Assembly: GCA_903921965.1 (NCBI GenBank)
Contig: CAIXSE010000184.1
Coordinates: forward strand, 1 to 16,078
Origin: an uncultured Thermoleophilia bacterium
GTDB taxonomy: Bacteria; Actinomycetota; Thermoleophilia; UBA2241
Length of the DNA stretch: 16,078 nt
Direction: 5' to 3'
In this document: positions 1-6,716 of the stretch, one piece after another
Layout of the letters: each line of letters starts with the position of its first letter
Numbering within the stretch: position 1 is the stretch's first letter
The notes under the pieces: generated by a model
Told to the model about the DNA's origin: nothing
Database searches by the model: none
Seen by the model: the letters and a program-made list of their open reading frames with translations, nothing else
Made by a program: the position numbers and the translations under genes

Positions 1-1
1 C

Positions 2-505
2 CTGAGCCGCTTCATCCTGCCGCTCGGCAAGGGGCCGGTGGGGCGTCCGGCCACGTTCGCGGCCGGCGAGCCGCGCGAGCTGGGGCCGTGGCCGCGGCAC
101 TACTTCGACGCCCGCGGCAGCAAGACGGCGGCCGCCAAGCTGGAGCGCGTGAGCCAGTGGCGCAAGACGCGCTCCGCGGCGTTCCGGTGGCTGCTGCCGG
201 CCAACCTCCGCGAGCTGGCCCGCCTCGTCGAGGCCTGCCGCAGCCGCGGCCTGGAACCGGTCCTGGTGCAGCTGCCCCTGAACGACACCGTGGTGGCCGG
301 CAGCCTGGACCCCGAGCGCGAGGCGCTCTCGCGCGGGTGCGCGGAGGTCGCCGCCCGGCTCGGCGTGCGCTTCATCGACCAGCCCGTCGCGCGCGACCTC
401 ACCGACGCCGACTTCTACGACACGGTGCACCTGCTCCACTCCGGCGCCGTCAAGTGGCAGCGCGCCCTCGCGGCGCGGACGGCGAAGCTGCTCCGCGGCT
501 TGTGA
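2..505 (+). CDS. SGNH-hydrolase-like protein, 3' part only (partial gene)
   Basis: The reading frame is open from the window edge to a TGA at 503-505, so the gene starts upstream. A GTG at 38 is in frame, but the open codons before it read as ordinary protein, so I treat it as internal. The C-terminus contains DFYDTVHLLHSGAVKWQ. The Asp-Thr-Val-His there fits the C-terminal DxxH catalytic motif of SGNH/GDSL esterases, including the DltD and AlgJ/AlgX-like O-acyl/acetyltransferase partners, where such a motif is followed by a Gly and an amphipathic helix. The stretch before it alternates beta and alpha segments (for example EPVLVQLPLNDTV), as in the SGNH fold. The nucleophile Ser and oxyanion Gly/Asn blocks would lie upstream of the window. 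A role in acylating a cell-envelope polymer is possible but not shown. The gene ends 27 bp from the convergent histidine kinase. Confidence 0.6.
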   Translation: MSRFILPLGKGPVGRPATFAAGEPRELGPWPRHYFDARGSKTAAAKLERVSQWRKTRSAAFRWLLPANLRELARLVEACRSRGLEPVLVQLPLNDTVVAGSLDPEREALSRGCAEVAARLGVRFIDQPVARDLTDADFYDTVHLLHSGAVKWQRALAARTAKLLRGL

Positions 506-532
506 CGGCTCGCCGCCCGTTCCGGCGCGCGC

Positions 533-1879
533 TCAGGCGGCCGGCGGTTCGGCGAGCGGGAGCGTGACCCGGAACAGCGAGCCCTCGCCGGGCGAGCTCC
601 GTACCTCCACGGTGCCGCCGTGCGCGCGCACGAGCTCCCGCACGATCGAGAGCCCGATGCCGGCGCCGCCGGTGGCGCGGGAGCGCGACTTCTCGCCGCG
701 CCAGAAGCGCGTGAAGACGTGCTGCTGGTCTTCGGCGGCGATGCCGATGCCGGTGTCCCGCACGTCGAGCACCGCCCTGTCGCCTTCGGCCGCCACGCGC
801 AGCGTCACGCGGCCGCCGGCGTCGGTGTAGCGCAGGGCGTTCGAGAGCAGGTTGGCGGCGACCTGCTCGAGACGGCGGGGCTCGCCCTCCACCGCCGCCG
901 GGGCGAGGTCCTCGCCGAAGGCGATGCCCTTCTCCGCGAAGCGCGGCGCGAAGGCGGCCGCCTGGGCGCGCGCCACGCCGGCGAGGTCCAGGGCCTCGAG
1001 GTCGAGGAGCAGACCGGGGCGCTGCGCCTCGGCCAGCGACGAGAGGTCGTCGAGCAGCCGCGCGAGGCGCAGCGCCTCGTCGTGCATGGCGGCCAGGTTG
1101 GCGGCCTCGTCGGCGAGCACGCCGTCCTGGGCCGCCTCGATGCGCGCCAGCAGGCCCATCACCGGGGTGCGCAGCTCGTGCGCCAGGTCGGCCACGCTCT
1201 CCTTGCGCAGCTCTTCTTCCTGCTGCAGCGTCTCGGCGAGGCCGTTGAGCGCCTCGGCCACGGCGCGGATCTCGGCGTCGCCGCTCTCGGGCACGCGGAC
1301 GGCGAGGTCGCCGGCGCCCATGGCCTCGGCGCCGGCGCGGATGCGGCGCAGCGGCTTCGACAGCGTCACCGCGAGGTACAGCGCCGCCGCCAGGGCCACG
1401 GCGAGCGACGCCACGCCGGCGAAGATGTTGGTGCGGGCCAGCTCGCTGCGCAGCGCCAGCTCCTCCTCGGTGAACAGGCGGCCGTCGTCGCGGCTCACGG
1501 TCACGCTGCCGATGCGCCGGTCACCCAGCATGATGGGCGCCGACGCCGCGGCGCCGGCTTCGGGCGGCGCGAGGGGCGGGTGCTGGAAGACGAGCTCGCC
1601 GGCGACGTCGCTGACCTGCACGGCCAGGAAGTCGATCTGCGCCAGGTGGTGCATGGTCTCGACCCCCTGCTGTGTCCACCGCCCGTCCGTGGTCAGCACC
1701 GCGGCGGCCTCGCCGAAGTGCCTCGCGGAGTTGGCGAGGCGAGCCTTGGCCGACTCCTCGAGGCGGGCGGTGAGGCTGAGGTTCGAGTAGACCGTGGTGA
1801 CGGCCGCGCCCAGGAGCGCGACCGCCACGAAGGCGACGATAAGGCGCGGTCGCAGCCCCCAGCGCACGCGTCGCCTCAC
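533..1879 (-). CDS. Sensor histidine kinase, HAMP/HisKA/HATPase (448 aa)
   Basis: Inner-membrane sensor kinase, partner of the response regulator just upstream in the same operon. The GTG start at 1879 overlaps the regulator's TGA by three bases (GTGA), which implies translational coupling. The frame stays open further upstream, but that part is only antisense of the regulator. Domains: TM1 about residues 13-31; extracytoplasmic sensor about 32-149; TM2 about 150-172; HAMP about 173-222; HisKA with phospho-acceptor His234 in LAHELRTP; HATPase with N-box NLLSN (343-347), DTGIG (375-379) and GGAGIGL (404-410). All catalytic boxes are present, so it should be active. The sensor domain has no Cys pair or His cluster, so the stimulus cannot be read from sequence. 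Length is usual for the family. Confidence 0.95.
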   Translation of the reverse strand: MRRRVRWGLRPRLIVAFVAVALLGAAVTTVYSNLSLTARLEESAKARLANSARHFGEAAAVLTTDGRWTQQGVETMHHLAQIDFLAVQVSDVAGELVFQHPPLAPPEAGAAASAPIMLGDRRIGSVTVSRDDGRLFTEEELALRSELARTNIFAGVASLAVALAAALYLAVTLSKPLRRIRAGAEAMGAGDLAVRVPESGDAEIRAVAEALNGLAETLQQEEELRKESVADLAHELRTPVMGLLARIEAAQDGVLADEAANLAAMHDEALRLARLLDDLSSLAEAQRPGLLLDLEALDLAGVARAQAAAFAPRFAEKGIAFGEDLAPAAVEGEPRRLEQVAANLLSNALRYTDAGGRVTLRVAAEGDRAVLDVRDTGIGIAAEDQQHVFTRFWRGEKSRSRATGGAGIGLSIVRELVRAHGGTVEVRSSPGEGSLFRVTLPLAEPPAA

Positions 1880-2571
1880 AGCTTGGCGAGCCTGTAGCCG
1901 ATGCCGGTGACCGTCTCGACGTAGCGGGGGCGTCCGGGCCCGGGCTCGAGCTTCTTGCGCAGGTTCTTGACGTGCACGTCGATGGTGCGCTCGTCGCCGT
2001 CGAAGTCGTAGCCCATCACCCTGTCGATGAGCTCGTACCGGGAGTAGGCGCGGCCGGGGTAGGTGGCCAGCGCCGTGAGGAGCTTGTACTCGTTGGGTGT
2101 GAGGTCGACAGGCTCGCCGTCGCGGCGGACCTCGTGCTTCACCGTGTCGATCTCCAGACGCCCCTCGTCGAAGCGGAGCACCTGCACGAGGGGCTGCTCC
2201 ACGCCGCCGGTGCGGCGCAGCACCGCGTGCACCCGGGCCACCAGTTCCCGGGGGCTGAACGGCTTGACGAGGTAGTCGTCTGCCCCTGCGACGAGTCCGG
2301 CCACGCGCTCGTCCTCGCTGGCCTTGGCGGTGAGCATGACGATGGGCACGTCCGAGCGGCTGCGGACCTCCTCGCACACCTCCTCGCCGGAGAGGTCGGG
2401 GAGCATGAGGTCGAGCACGATGAGGTCGGGCTGCCGGCGCTCGGCGAGCAGGAGGCCCTCGCGGCCGTCGGCCGCGGTGAACACGGTGAAGCCGTCCTTC
2501 TCGAGGTAGGCGCGCACCACCTCGCGCACCGACTCCTCGTCGTCGATGACCACGATCTTCTGCTGGGCCAC
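1876..2571 (-). CDS. OmpR/PhoB-family response regulator (231 aa)
   Basis: DNA-binding response regulator phosphorylated by the downstream kinase. The receiver domain spans about residues 1-115, with acidic pair Asp10/Asp11, phospho-acceptor Asp54 in VLDLMLPD, Thr81 and Lys103 in VKPFSP. The C-terminal winged helix covers about 130-231 and ends with the typical TIDVHVKNLRKKL recognition helix and GIGYRL hairpin. I chose the GTG at 2571 because GGAGG lies seven bases upstream and the protein then begins MAQQKIVVIDDEE, a standard receiver N-terminus. The frame remains open far upstream inside the polyferredoxin gene; that is a GC-rich artefact. It is the fourth-last step of a same-strand run 4584 to 533. 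It is the best local candidate for the protein that binds the 11-bp-spaced direct repeats found at five promoters here, including the one driving its own operon (inference). Confidence 0.95.
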   Translation of the reverse strand: MAQQKIVVIDDEESVREVVRAYLEKDGFTVFTAADGREGLLLAERRQPDLIVLDLMLPDLSGEEVCEEVRSRSDVPIVMLTAKASEDERVAGLVAGADDYLVKPFSPRELVARVHAVLRRTGGVEQPLVQVLRFDEGRLEIDTVKHEVRRDGEPVDLTPNEYKLLTALATYPGRAYSRYELIDRVMGYDFDGDERTIDVHVKNLRKKLEPGPGRPRYVETVTGIGYRLAKL

Positions 2572-2605
2572 CGCGTCACCTCCGCCTCGACCAGCCACGT
2601 TCGGA

Positions 2606-2611
2606 ACTGTA
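2606..2611 (-). promoter_or_regulatory. Possible internal -10 box before the response regulator
   Basis: The 104-bp gap between the polyferredoxin stop and the regulator start contains TACAGT on the minus strand, 34 bases before the GTG. The same hexamer precedes two other genes in this window. No convincing -35 is visible, and no copy of the TYCAC direct repeat is present, so this would at most be a basal promoter for the two-component genes. Confidence 0.25.
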
Positions 2612-2675
2612 CCCACTTGCGGCCGTGGCCGACATGGATGGGGTCTGCTCGTGCCACCCGCCCCGTTCGTCGCAC

Positions 2676-4178
2676 CTACGCCCGGTGCGCCATCGGCTGC
2701 GCGAACAGGTAGAAGTTGACCGCGACCAGCACGGCGATGAGCAGGAGCTGGGGCACGAGCGACCGCCAGCCGGCCTTGCCGTGCGCTGAACGCGCGATGC
2801 GGTACGAGGCGTACACGGTCGCCGTGATGCCCGCGCCCAGCATCAGGTATTGCAGCACCTCGATGGTCGCGGTGTTCAGGAGTGCGGTGTTTCCGTTCCA
2901 CGTGCCGCCCAGCCAGAGCGCGAACGAGCGCGGCACGGCGAGTCCCTCGCCCAGCAGGTGGAACAGGTTGTGGGCCATGTGCGCCGCCAGGTCGAGGGGT
3001 ATCAGCGCGTACCCGAAGATGGTGAAGTCGCGCAGCATGTTCCCGCCGGTCAGCCGCGACGAGACGAAGCTGGCCACCGCGAGGAGCGCCACCGGGATGG
3101 CCATGGCCGCCGCGAAGAGCACGGTGAAGTTCACGTCGCTGTCCGTCGTGCCGGTCACCATCGCGATGTGGCCGAGCAGGGTCGGGTACACGCCCAGCAT
3201 GGTGAGGTTCTGCACGATGACCACGCCGACCAGCACGATCGCCAGGAACGCCACGTCCAGACGCGGCTTGCGGACGTTCCAGAACTCCGACGTCGGCTTG
3301 CGCAGCTCGAGGCGCAGGGAGCCGTGCGGGCACGACTTCACGCAGTTGCCGCACATGTTGCAGTCGCGGTTGGAGTCCATGGTCCGCGGCACCTCGTACA
3401 GGGGGCATGCGGCGGCACGGGGCGAGCCGTTGGCGCACCAGAGGTCCTTGCAGCCCACCTTCTTGCAGTTCGCCTGGTTGGCACGCACTGCCAGGGACGA
3501 GGTCATCGAGTAGTTGCCGGAGAGGCCGCCGAGAAAGCAGAGGTGGCTGCAGAAGGCGCGTCGCTCGAAGAACAGGCTCATGACGATGGCGCCGCCGAGC
3601 ATGGCCAGCAGCAGATAGCCGGTGCCGCGCGGCGAGTCGACGATGCCGAACACGTGGTCGGCCCAGGTGATGAAGAGGAAGGTGAGGTCGATGATCCAGA
3701 TGCCGTACTTCTTGAGGAAGCGCGGCACCTTCAGGTTCACGCCGGTGAGGCGCTGGAACCACTCGCCCACCACGGGGTAGGGGCACACCGTGCACCACAG
3801 GCGCGAGAACAGGAAGTAGGAGAGCGGCAGCAGCGGCCACCACACGATCCACACGATCGTGGAACCGAAGTTGTCCTCGACCACCGTGGGACCGAAGAGC
3901 GTGGCCAGCATGACGGCGCCGAACACGACGAGGCCGATCCATTGGAGGACTCCCGGATACAGCCTGCTCCCGACCATGCGGCCCACCCAGGGGATGTGCA
4001 GCAGGTTGGGTTCGGGGCCGGATGGCGGCAGGGGGCCGGGAGCGTCCGGCGCTCTGAGGGCCAGCTCGAGCTCGTCGAGGGCGGCGTCCGGGCGCTCGAT
4101 GCCGGGCCGCTCCGCGACGCTCGCCTGCGCAGCCGGGCCGGCGAGCGGGGCTCCGGAGGCACACCGCTCCCTAGACAT
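2676..4178 (-). CDS. NapH/NosR-like polyferredoxin integral membrane protein (500 aa)
   Basis: Predicted membrane electron-transfer protein with several transmembrane helices (about 78-98, 108-126, 158-176, 187-205, 308-328, 350-372, 385-410, 437-458, 474-494). Cys motifs in order: CTVCP at 129-133; CSHLC at 210-214; a cluster at Cys238, 243, 248 and 258; and a classical 4Fe-4S site CNMCGNCVKSCP at 273-284. The paired CxxCP and CxxxC membrane motifs before a ferredoxin domain are typical of NapH, NosR and CcoG relatives, which pass electrons across or along the membrane. A helix at 400-407 carries three His (HMAHNLFH), which could bind heme or metal. The first 60 residues are an Ala/Pro-rich cytosolic tail. 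The gene overlaps the preceding small gene by eight bases. The actual electron acceptor is unknown; no nitrate or nitrous-oxide reductase is nearby. Confidence 0.85.
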   Translation of the reverse strand: MSRERCASGAPLAGPAAQASVAERPGIERPDAALDELELALRAPDAPGPLPPSGPEPNLLHIPWVGRMVGSRLYPGVLQWIGLVVFGAVMLATLFGPTVVEDNFGSTIVWIVWWPLLPLSYFLFSRLWCTVCPYPVVGEWFQRLTGVNLKVPRFLKKYGIWIIDLTFLFITWADHVFGIVDSPRGTGYLLLAMLGGAIVMSLFFERRAFCSHLCFLGGLSGNYSMTSSLAVRANQANCKKVGCKDLWCANGSPRAAACPLYEVPRTMDSNRDCNMCGNCVKSCPHGSLRLELRKPTSEFWNVRKPRLDVAFLAIVLVGVVIVQNLTMLGVYPTLLGHIAMVTGTTDSDVNFTVLFAAAMAIPVALLAVASFVSSRLTGGNMLRDFTIFGYALIPLDLAAHMAHNLFHLLGEGLAVPRSFALWLGGTWNGNTALLNTATIEVLQYLMLGAGITATVYASYRIARSAHGKAGWRSLVPQLLLIAVLVAVNFYLFAQPMAHRA

Positions 4179-4584
4179 GCTGCACGCCCGCGGTCGCGAG
4201 CTCGCCGGTCGCCATGCGCCGGCGCAGGCGGCGCTTGGTCGCCATCGCGGCCAGGGTGGCGCCGGCGACGATGGCGAGGAAGGCGCCGATCACGAACCAG
4301 TTGACGGCGCCGCCCATGTCCATGTGCTGCGGCGCGCCGGCGGTCTGCCCGTCGGCTTCGCCGTGGGCGGCGGTCTCGCCGCCGTGGCCGGAGGCGCCTG
4401 CGGCGGCGGGCTCCTCCTGCGTGTGGCCTGCTGCATCCATCTCGGCGTCAGTCATGCCGGACATGACCGACATGCCGCCCTCGCTCGCCGGCGCAGGTGC
4501 GGCCGCAAGGCCGGCCAGGGCGAGCATGACGGCCACGGCGAGCAGGAGCGTCGCCAGATCCCGGGTGGTCGATCGATGAGTCAT
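4171..4584 (-). CDS. Met/His-rich membrane-anchored small protein (137 aa)
   Basis: First gene of the minus-strand operon. I chose the ATG at 4584 because AGGAGG lies about 11 bases upstream and the protein then starts with a signal-peptide-like segment (residues 10-33). An earlier in-frame ATG at 4650 would lie inside the predicted promoter. The mature part has a Met-rich patch (Met38, 41, 44, 49), then His54, His67, His74 and an HMDM motif at 87-90, then one transmembrane helix about 94-114 and a basic RRLRRR tail. This suggests an exported metal-binding (copper or similar) domain held by a C-terminal anchor. The eight-base overlap with the polyferredoxin points to coupled translation and a joint function. 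I do not recognise a named family. Confidence 0.75.
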   Translation of the reverse strand: MTHRSTTRDLATLLLAVAVMLALAGLAAAPAPASEGGMSVMSGMTDAEMDAAGHTQEEPAAAGASGHGGETAAHGEADGQTAGAPQHMDMGGAVNWFVIGAFLAIVAGATLAAMATKRRLRRRMATGELATAGVQHV

Positions 4585-4648
4585 GGGGCGGTACGCCTCC
4601 TCGCTCGGGTGCGGGCCCCCACCGTGTCGGGGCCAGCGATGAGGCGGC

Positions 4649-4680
4649 ATGGTAGAGGCTCCGCGTGAAGGACATGTGGA
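4649..4680 (-). promoter_or_regulatory. Promoter P1 with 11-bp direct repeat, drives the 4584-533 operon
   Basis: Read on the minus strand: TCCAC at 4680-4676, six bases, TTCAC at 4669-4665, ten bases, TACCAT at 4654-4649. The -10 box sits about 65 bases before the ATG at 4584, leaving room for a 5' leader of about 57 bases with the ribosome site. It belongs to the same motif set as P2-P5. It would place the response regulator under control of its own candidate site. Confidence 0.6.
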
Positions 4681-4713
4681 GACGCCCTCTGCCTTGCGGG
4701 ACGACGACGCGGC

Positions 4714-4745
4714 TTCATCTCGCCTTCACACGGTGCCCGTAGAGT
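4714..4745 (+). promoter_or_regulatory. Promoter P2 with 11-bp direct repeat, drives the NlpC/P60 gene
   Basis: TTCAT at 4714-4718, six bases, TTCAC at 4725-4729, ten bases, TAGAGT at 4740-4745. The predicted transcript starts near 4752, about 85 bases before the ATG at 4837. It lies back-to-back with P1, with 33 bases between the outermost half-sites, so one regulator could control both directions. Confidence 0.6.
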
Positions 4746-4836
4746 GCCCGGCGGCCCGTCGCGACGAGGCGCCCCTGACCAGTGACCGCGCGCGCCGGGT
4801 CCACCGTCCGTGCGCTCGATACCCGAGGTGCCGACC

Positions 4837-5910
4837 ATGGACCGTCCCCGACGAAGCGCCGCTCCGGCCGTGTTGCTGCTGGCCGCGGCGGTCCTGCTGG
4901 GCGCGGTGACCGCCGTTGAGGCCGTCGCCACGCCGCTCTCCCAGAAGAAGGCCCGGCTGCGCGAGGTGCAGGCTCGTCTGGACCACGTCGGCATGCAGGT
5001 CGAGAAGGCCGTGGAGCGCTACAACCAGGCCGAGTCCCGGTTGCGGACGGTCCGCGTGCGCATCGACCAGAACCGTCGTCAGCTCGAGGCGGCGCGCGAC
5101 GACCTGAGGCTCGCGAACCGGCAGCTCTCCCGGCGCGCCGAGAGCATCTACAAGGCGCCGCAGGCGAGCTTCGCCGACGTGCTGTTCTCGGCGCGGAGCT
5201 TCCGTGATCTGCTGTCCGGCCTCGCGTTCATGCAGCGTCTCGGTGACAGCGACGTGGACCTCGTGCAGTCGGCCGAGGCGCTCGCGCAGGACGTGAAGGA
5301 CAGGCGCACGGCGCTCCGGGCCGACGAGACCGCCGCCGAGGCACTGCTCGCCGACCGGCGCTCGCAGAAGCGCGAGATCCTCGCGACCGAGGCGCGGATG
5401 CAGCAGCTGGAGCGCGGCCTCGAGGCGGAGGTCGCGCAGGCGCTCGCCGCGCAGCGGGCCGCAGCCCGGCGGGCGGCTGCGGCCGCCGCAGCTGCCGCTC
5501 CCATCGCGAGCGCAGGCCGGGCCGCATCCGGCGCCACCGTGCCGGCCGCGGACCCCGGCGGACCGGGCCACCCGGAGGTCGTGGCCATCGCGCAACGCTA
5601 CCTCGGGATCCCGTACCTCTGGGGCGGCGCCAGCCCGAAGACCGGTTTCGACTGCTCCGGACTCGTCATGTACGTGTACGCGCAGGTCGGCATCGGGCTG
5701 TCACACGGGGCGACGGACCAGCAGCGCGCCAGCAAGCCGGTGCCGTTGAACGCCCTGCTGCCCGGCGACCTCGTCTTCTACGGCAACGCCGGCTACAGCT
5801 ACCACGTGGCCATCTACGTGGGCGGGGGCCAGGTCATCGAGGCCCCGCGTACCGGCGCCCTGGTCAGCTACGACGGCGTGGACGACGCCTGGATCGGCGG
5901 GCGCTTCTAG
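4837..5910 (+). CDS. Secreted NlpC/P60 peptidoglycan hydrolase (357 aa)
   Basis: Cell-wall endopeptidase of the RipA/CwlO type, which cuts within peptide stems. I chose the ATG at 4837 because GAGG lies eight bases upstream; in-frame GTGs at 4810 and 4828 have poorer context. A signal peptide spans about residues 1-31. A long coiled coil follows at about 34-215, interrupted by a conserved-looking ASFADVLFSARSFRDLL segment at 110-126, then an Ala-rich linker to about 240. The NlpC/P60 domain occupies 245-357: Cys273 nucleophile in TGFDCSGLVMY, His323 in YHVAIYVG, and Glu335 in VIEAPRTG as the probable third polar residue, as in RipA. Coiled-coil NlpC/P60 enzymes are usually regulated by FtsEX-type ABC partners or kept autoinhibited; neither is shown here. 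It is transcribed divergently from the two-component operon. Confidence 0.92.
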   Translation: MDRPRRSAAPAVLLLAAAVLLGAVTAVEAVATPLSQKKARLREVQARLDHVGMQVEKAVERYNQAESRLRTVRVRIDQNRRQLEAARDDLRLANRQLSRRAESIYKAPQASFADVLFSARSFRDLLSGLAFMQRLGDSDVDLVQSAEALAQDVKDRRTALRADETAAEALLADRRSQKREILATEARMQQLERGLEAEVAQALAAQRAAARRAAAAAAAAAPIASAGRAASGATVPAADPGGPGHPEVVAIAQRYLGIPYLWGGASPKTGFDCSGLVMYVYAQVGIGLSHGATDQQRASKPVPLNALLPGDLVFYGNAGYSYHVAIYVGGGQVIEAPRTGALVSYDGVDDAWIGGRF

Positions 5911-5930
5911 CCGCCGGCGCGCTCCCGGCC

Positions 5931-5962
5931 TTCACGGAATCTCCACGGCGGCCGGCTACATT
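5931..5962 (+). promoter_or_regulatory. Promoter P3 with 11-bp direct repeat, drives the His-rich small gene
   Basis: TTCAC at 5931-5935, six bases, TCCAC at 5942-5946, ten bases, TACATT at 5957-5962. The repeat extends to CTTCACGG/CTCCACGG. The predicted start near 5969 leaves a leader of about 59 bases to the GTG at 6028. It lies 20 bases after the NlpC/P60 stop codon, so the small gene can be expressed on its own. Confidence 0.6.
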
Positions 5963-6027
5963 GTGTGTGCACGCTGGGTCGCGGCCGCAAGGAGCGCGAC
6001 CCGAGGCAACCGTCGTCAGGAGTACAC

Positions 6028-6225
6028 GTGAAGACCATCGTCGTCACCCTCTTCGCCCTGTCCGCCCTGCTGCTCGTCCCGGCCGGCGCCCTCGCCGCGA
6101 ACGCCTCGGGCGGGGCCGGCCAGGACTTCGGTCAGCACCACGCCGGGATGGCCAGAGCCGGCGAGCTCGGCGCCGAGATGAACCCGGGCCACCACTTCGG
6201 CTTCTCTGGCTGGGAGCATCACTGA
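6028..6225 (+). CDS. Small secreted His-rich protein (65 aa)
   Basis: The GTG at 6028 is chosen because AGGAG lies five bases upstream and the protein then begins with a clean signal peptide (MKTIVVTLFALSALLLVP), with likely cleavage after ALA around residue 23. An in-frame ATG at 5965 would place the promoter leader inside the protein and lacks a ribosome site. The mature part of about 42 residues carries six His in three pairs (37-38, 55-56, 64-65), plus Met41 and Met51, and ends GFSGWEHH. There is no Cys. Paired His suggests binding of a transition metal outside the membrane. A strong hairpin follows at 6252-6288, so it is a monocistronic unit with its own promoter P3. I do not recognise a named family. 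Confidence 0.75.
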   Translation: MKTIVVTLFALSALLLVPAGALAANASGGAGQDFGQHHAGMARAGELGAEMNPGHHFGFSGWEHH

Positions 6226-6251
6226 GACCCAGCAGGTAGACGCGCGCTGAC

Positions 6252-6288
6252 CGGACGCCCGCTCGCCGCTCCGTGCGGCGGGCGGGCG
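6252..6288 (+). terminator. Hairpin terminator after the His-rich gene
   Basis: Sixteen-bp stem (6252-6267 with 6273-6288, one T-G wobble) around a five-base loop. No U-run follows, as is common in GC-rich actinobacterial terminators. It begins 27 bases after the stop codon. Confidence 0.65.
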
Positions 6289-6716
6289 TCGTCGCGTCAG
6301 GCCCCGTGCCAGGCATCCGCGCCAAAGGTGCGTTCATCCGCTCTTCGCGATGTGGGGGAAGAAGAGGACTGATCGGATCCTCTTCTCGACGCGGAGGCGG
6401 GACGGTGACGACCGGCCTGGATGCAGACGGCGGGCGGGCTTTCGATCGCGGCGAACGCCGTGGCCCAGACGGCCGCCATGATCTTCGACCCGGCGCAGAC
6501 CTCCATCGCGGAGCCGCGCCGCTGGGTGCGGGAGTGCGGCTGCCACTGCGCCGGCCGCTCGGTCCCGCGGCACCTCTGCGATCCGCTCGCCGAGCCGTCG
6601 GCGTGCGTCGCCGTACCGGCCGTCGCACCGGCCACACCGGCGCCGGGCTCGGGCGTTCCCGATCGTGGTCGCGACGGTCACGTTCACGCAGCCGCCGGCG
6701 GCGCACGCGGCGCTCT
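6289..6716. other. Non-coding stretch with no recognisable gene
   Basis: About 430 bases between the terminator and the ATPase remnant. Open frames exist on both strands, but none has a ribosome site, a sensible start or a recognisable domain; their amino-acid make-up is the Arg/Pro/Ala bias expected of random GC-rich frames. One small inverted repeat is present (GAAGAGGA at 6361-6368 with TCCTCTTC at 6378-6385, nine-base loop). A CGCHC string near 6535-6550 is not enough to call a protein. The stretch is probably decayed sequence, perhaps the upstream flank of the lost ATPase gene. Confidence 0.5.

Noticed and set aside
564..1897. Long open frames on the plus strand opposite the histidine kinase
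   Set aside because: They have no ribosome sites or domains and are biased in Arg, Ala and Gly. The minus strand carries all kinase motifs, so these are GC-rich antisense frames.
1880..2377. Extension of the histidine kinase frame upstream of GTG 1879
   Set aside because: The extra sequence overlaps the regulator in another frame and has no domain. The GTGA overlap at 1876-1879 is the natural start.
2572..4164. Extension of the response-regulator frame into the polyferredoxin gene
   Set aside because: The upstream part is an out-of-frame reading of the polyferredoxin. GGAGG before GTG 2571 and the receiver N-terminus decide the start.
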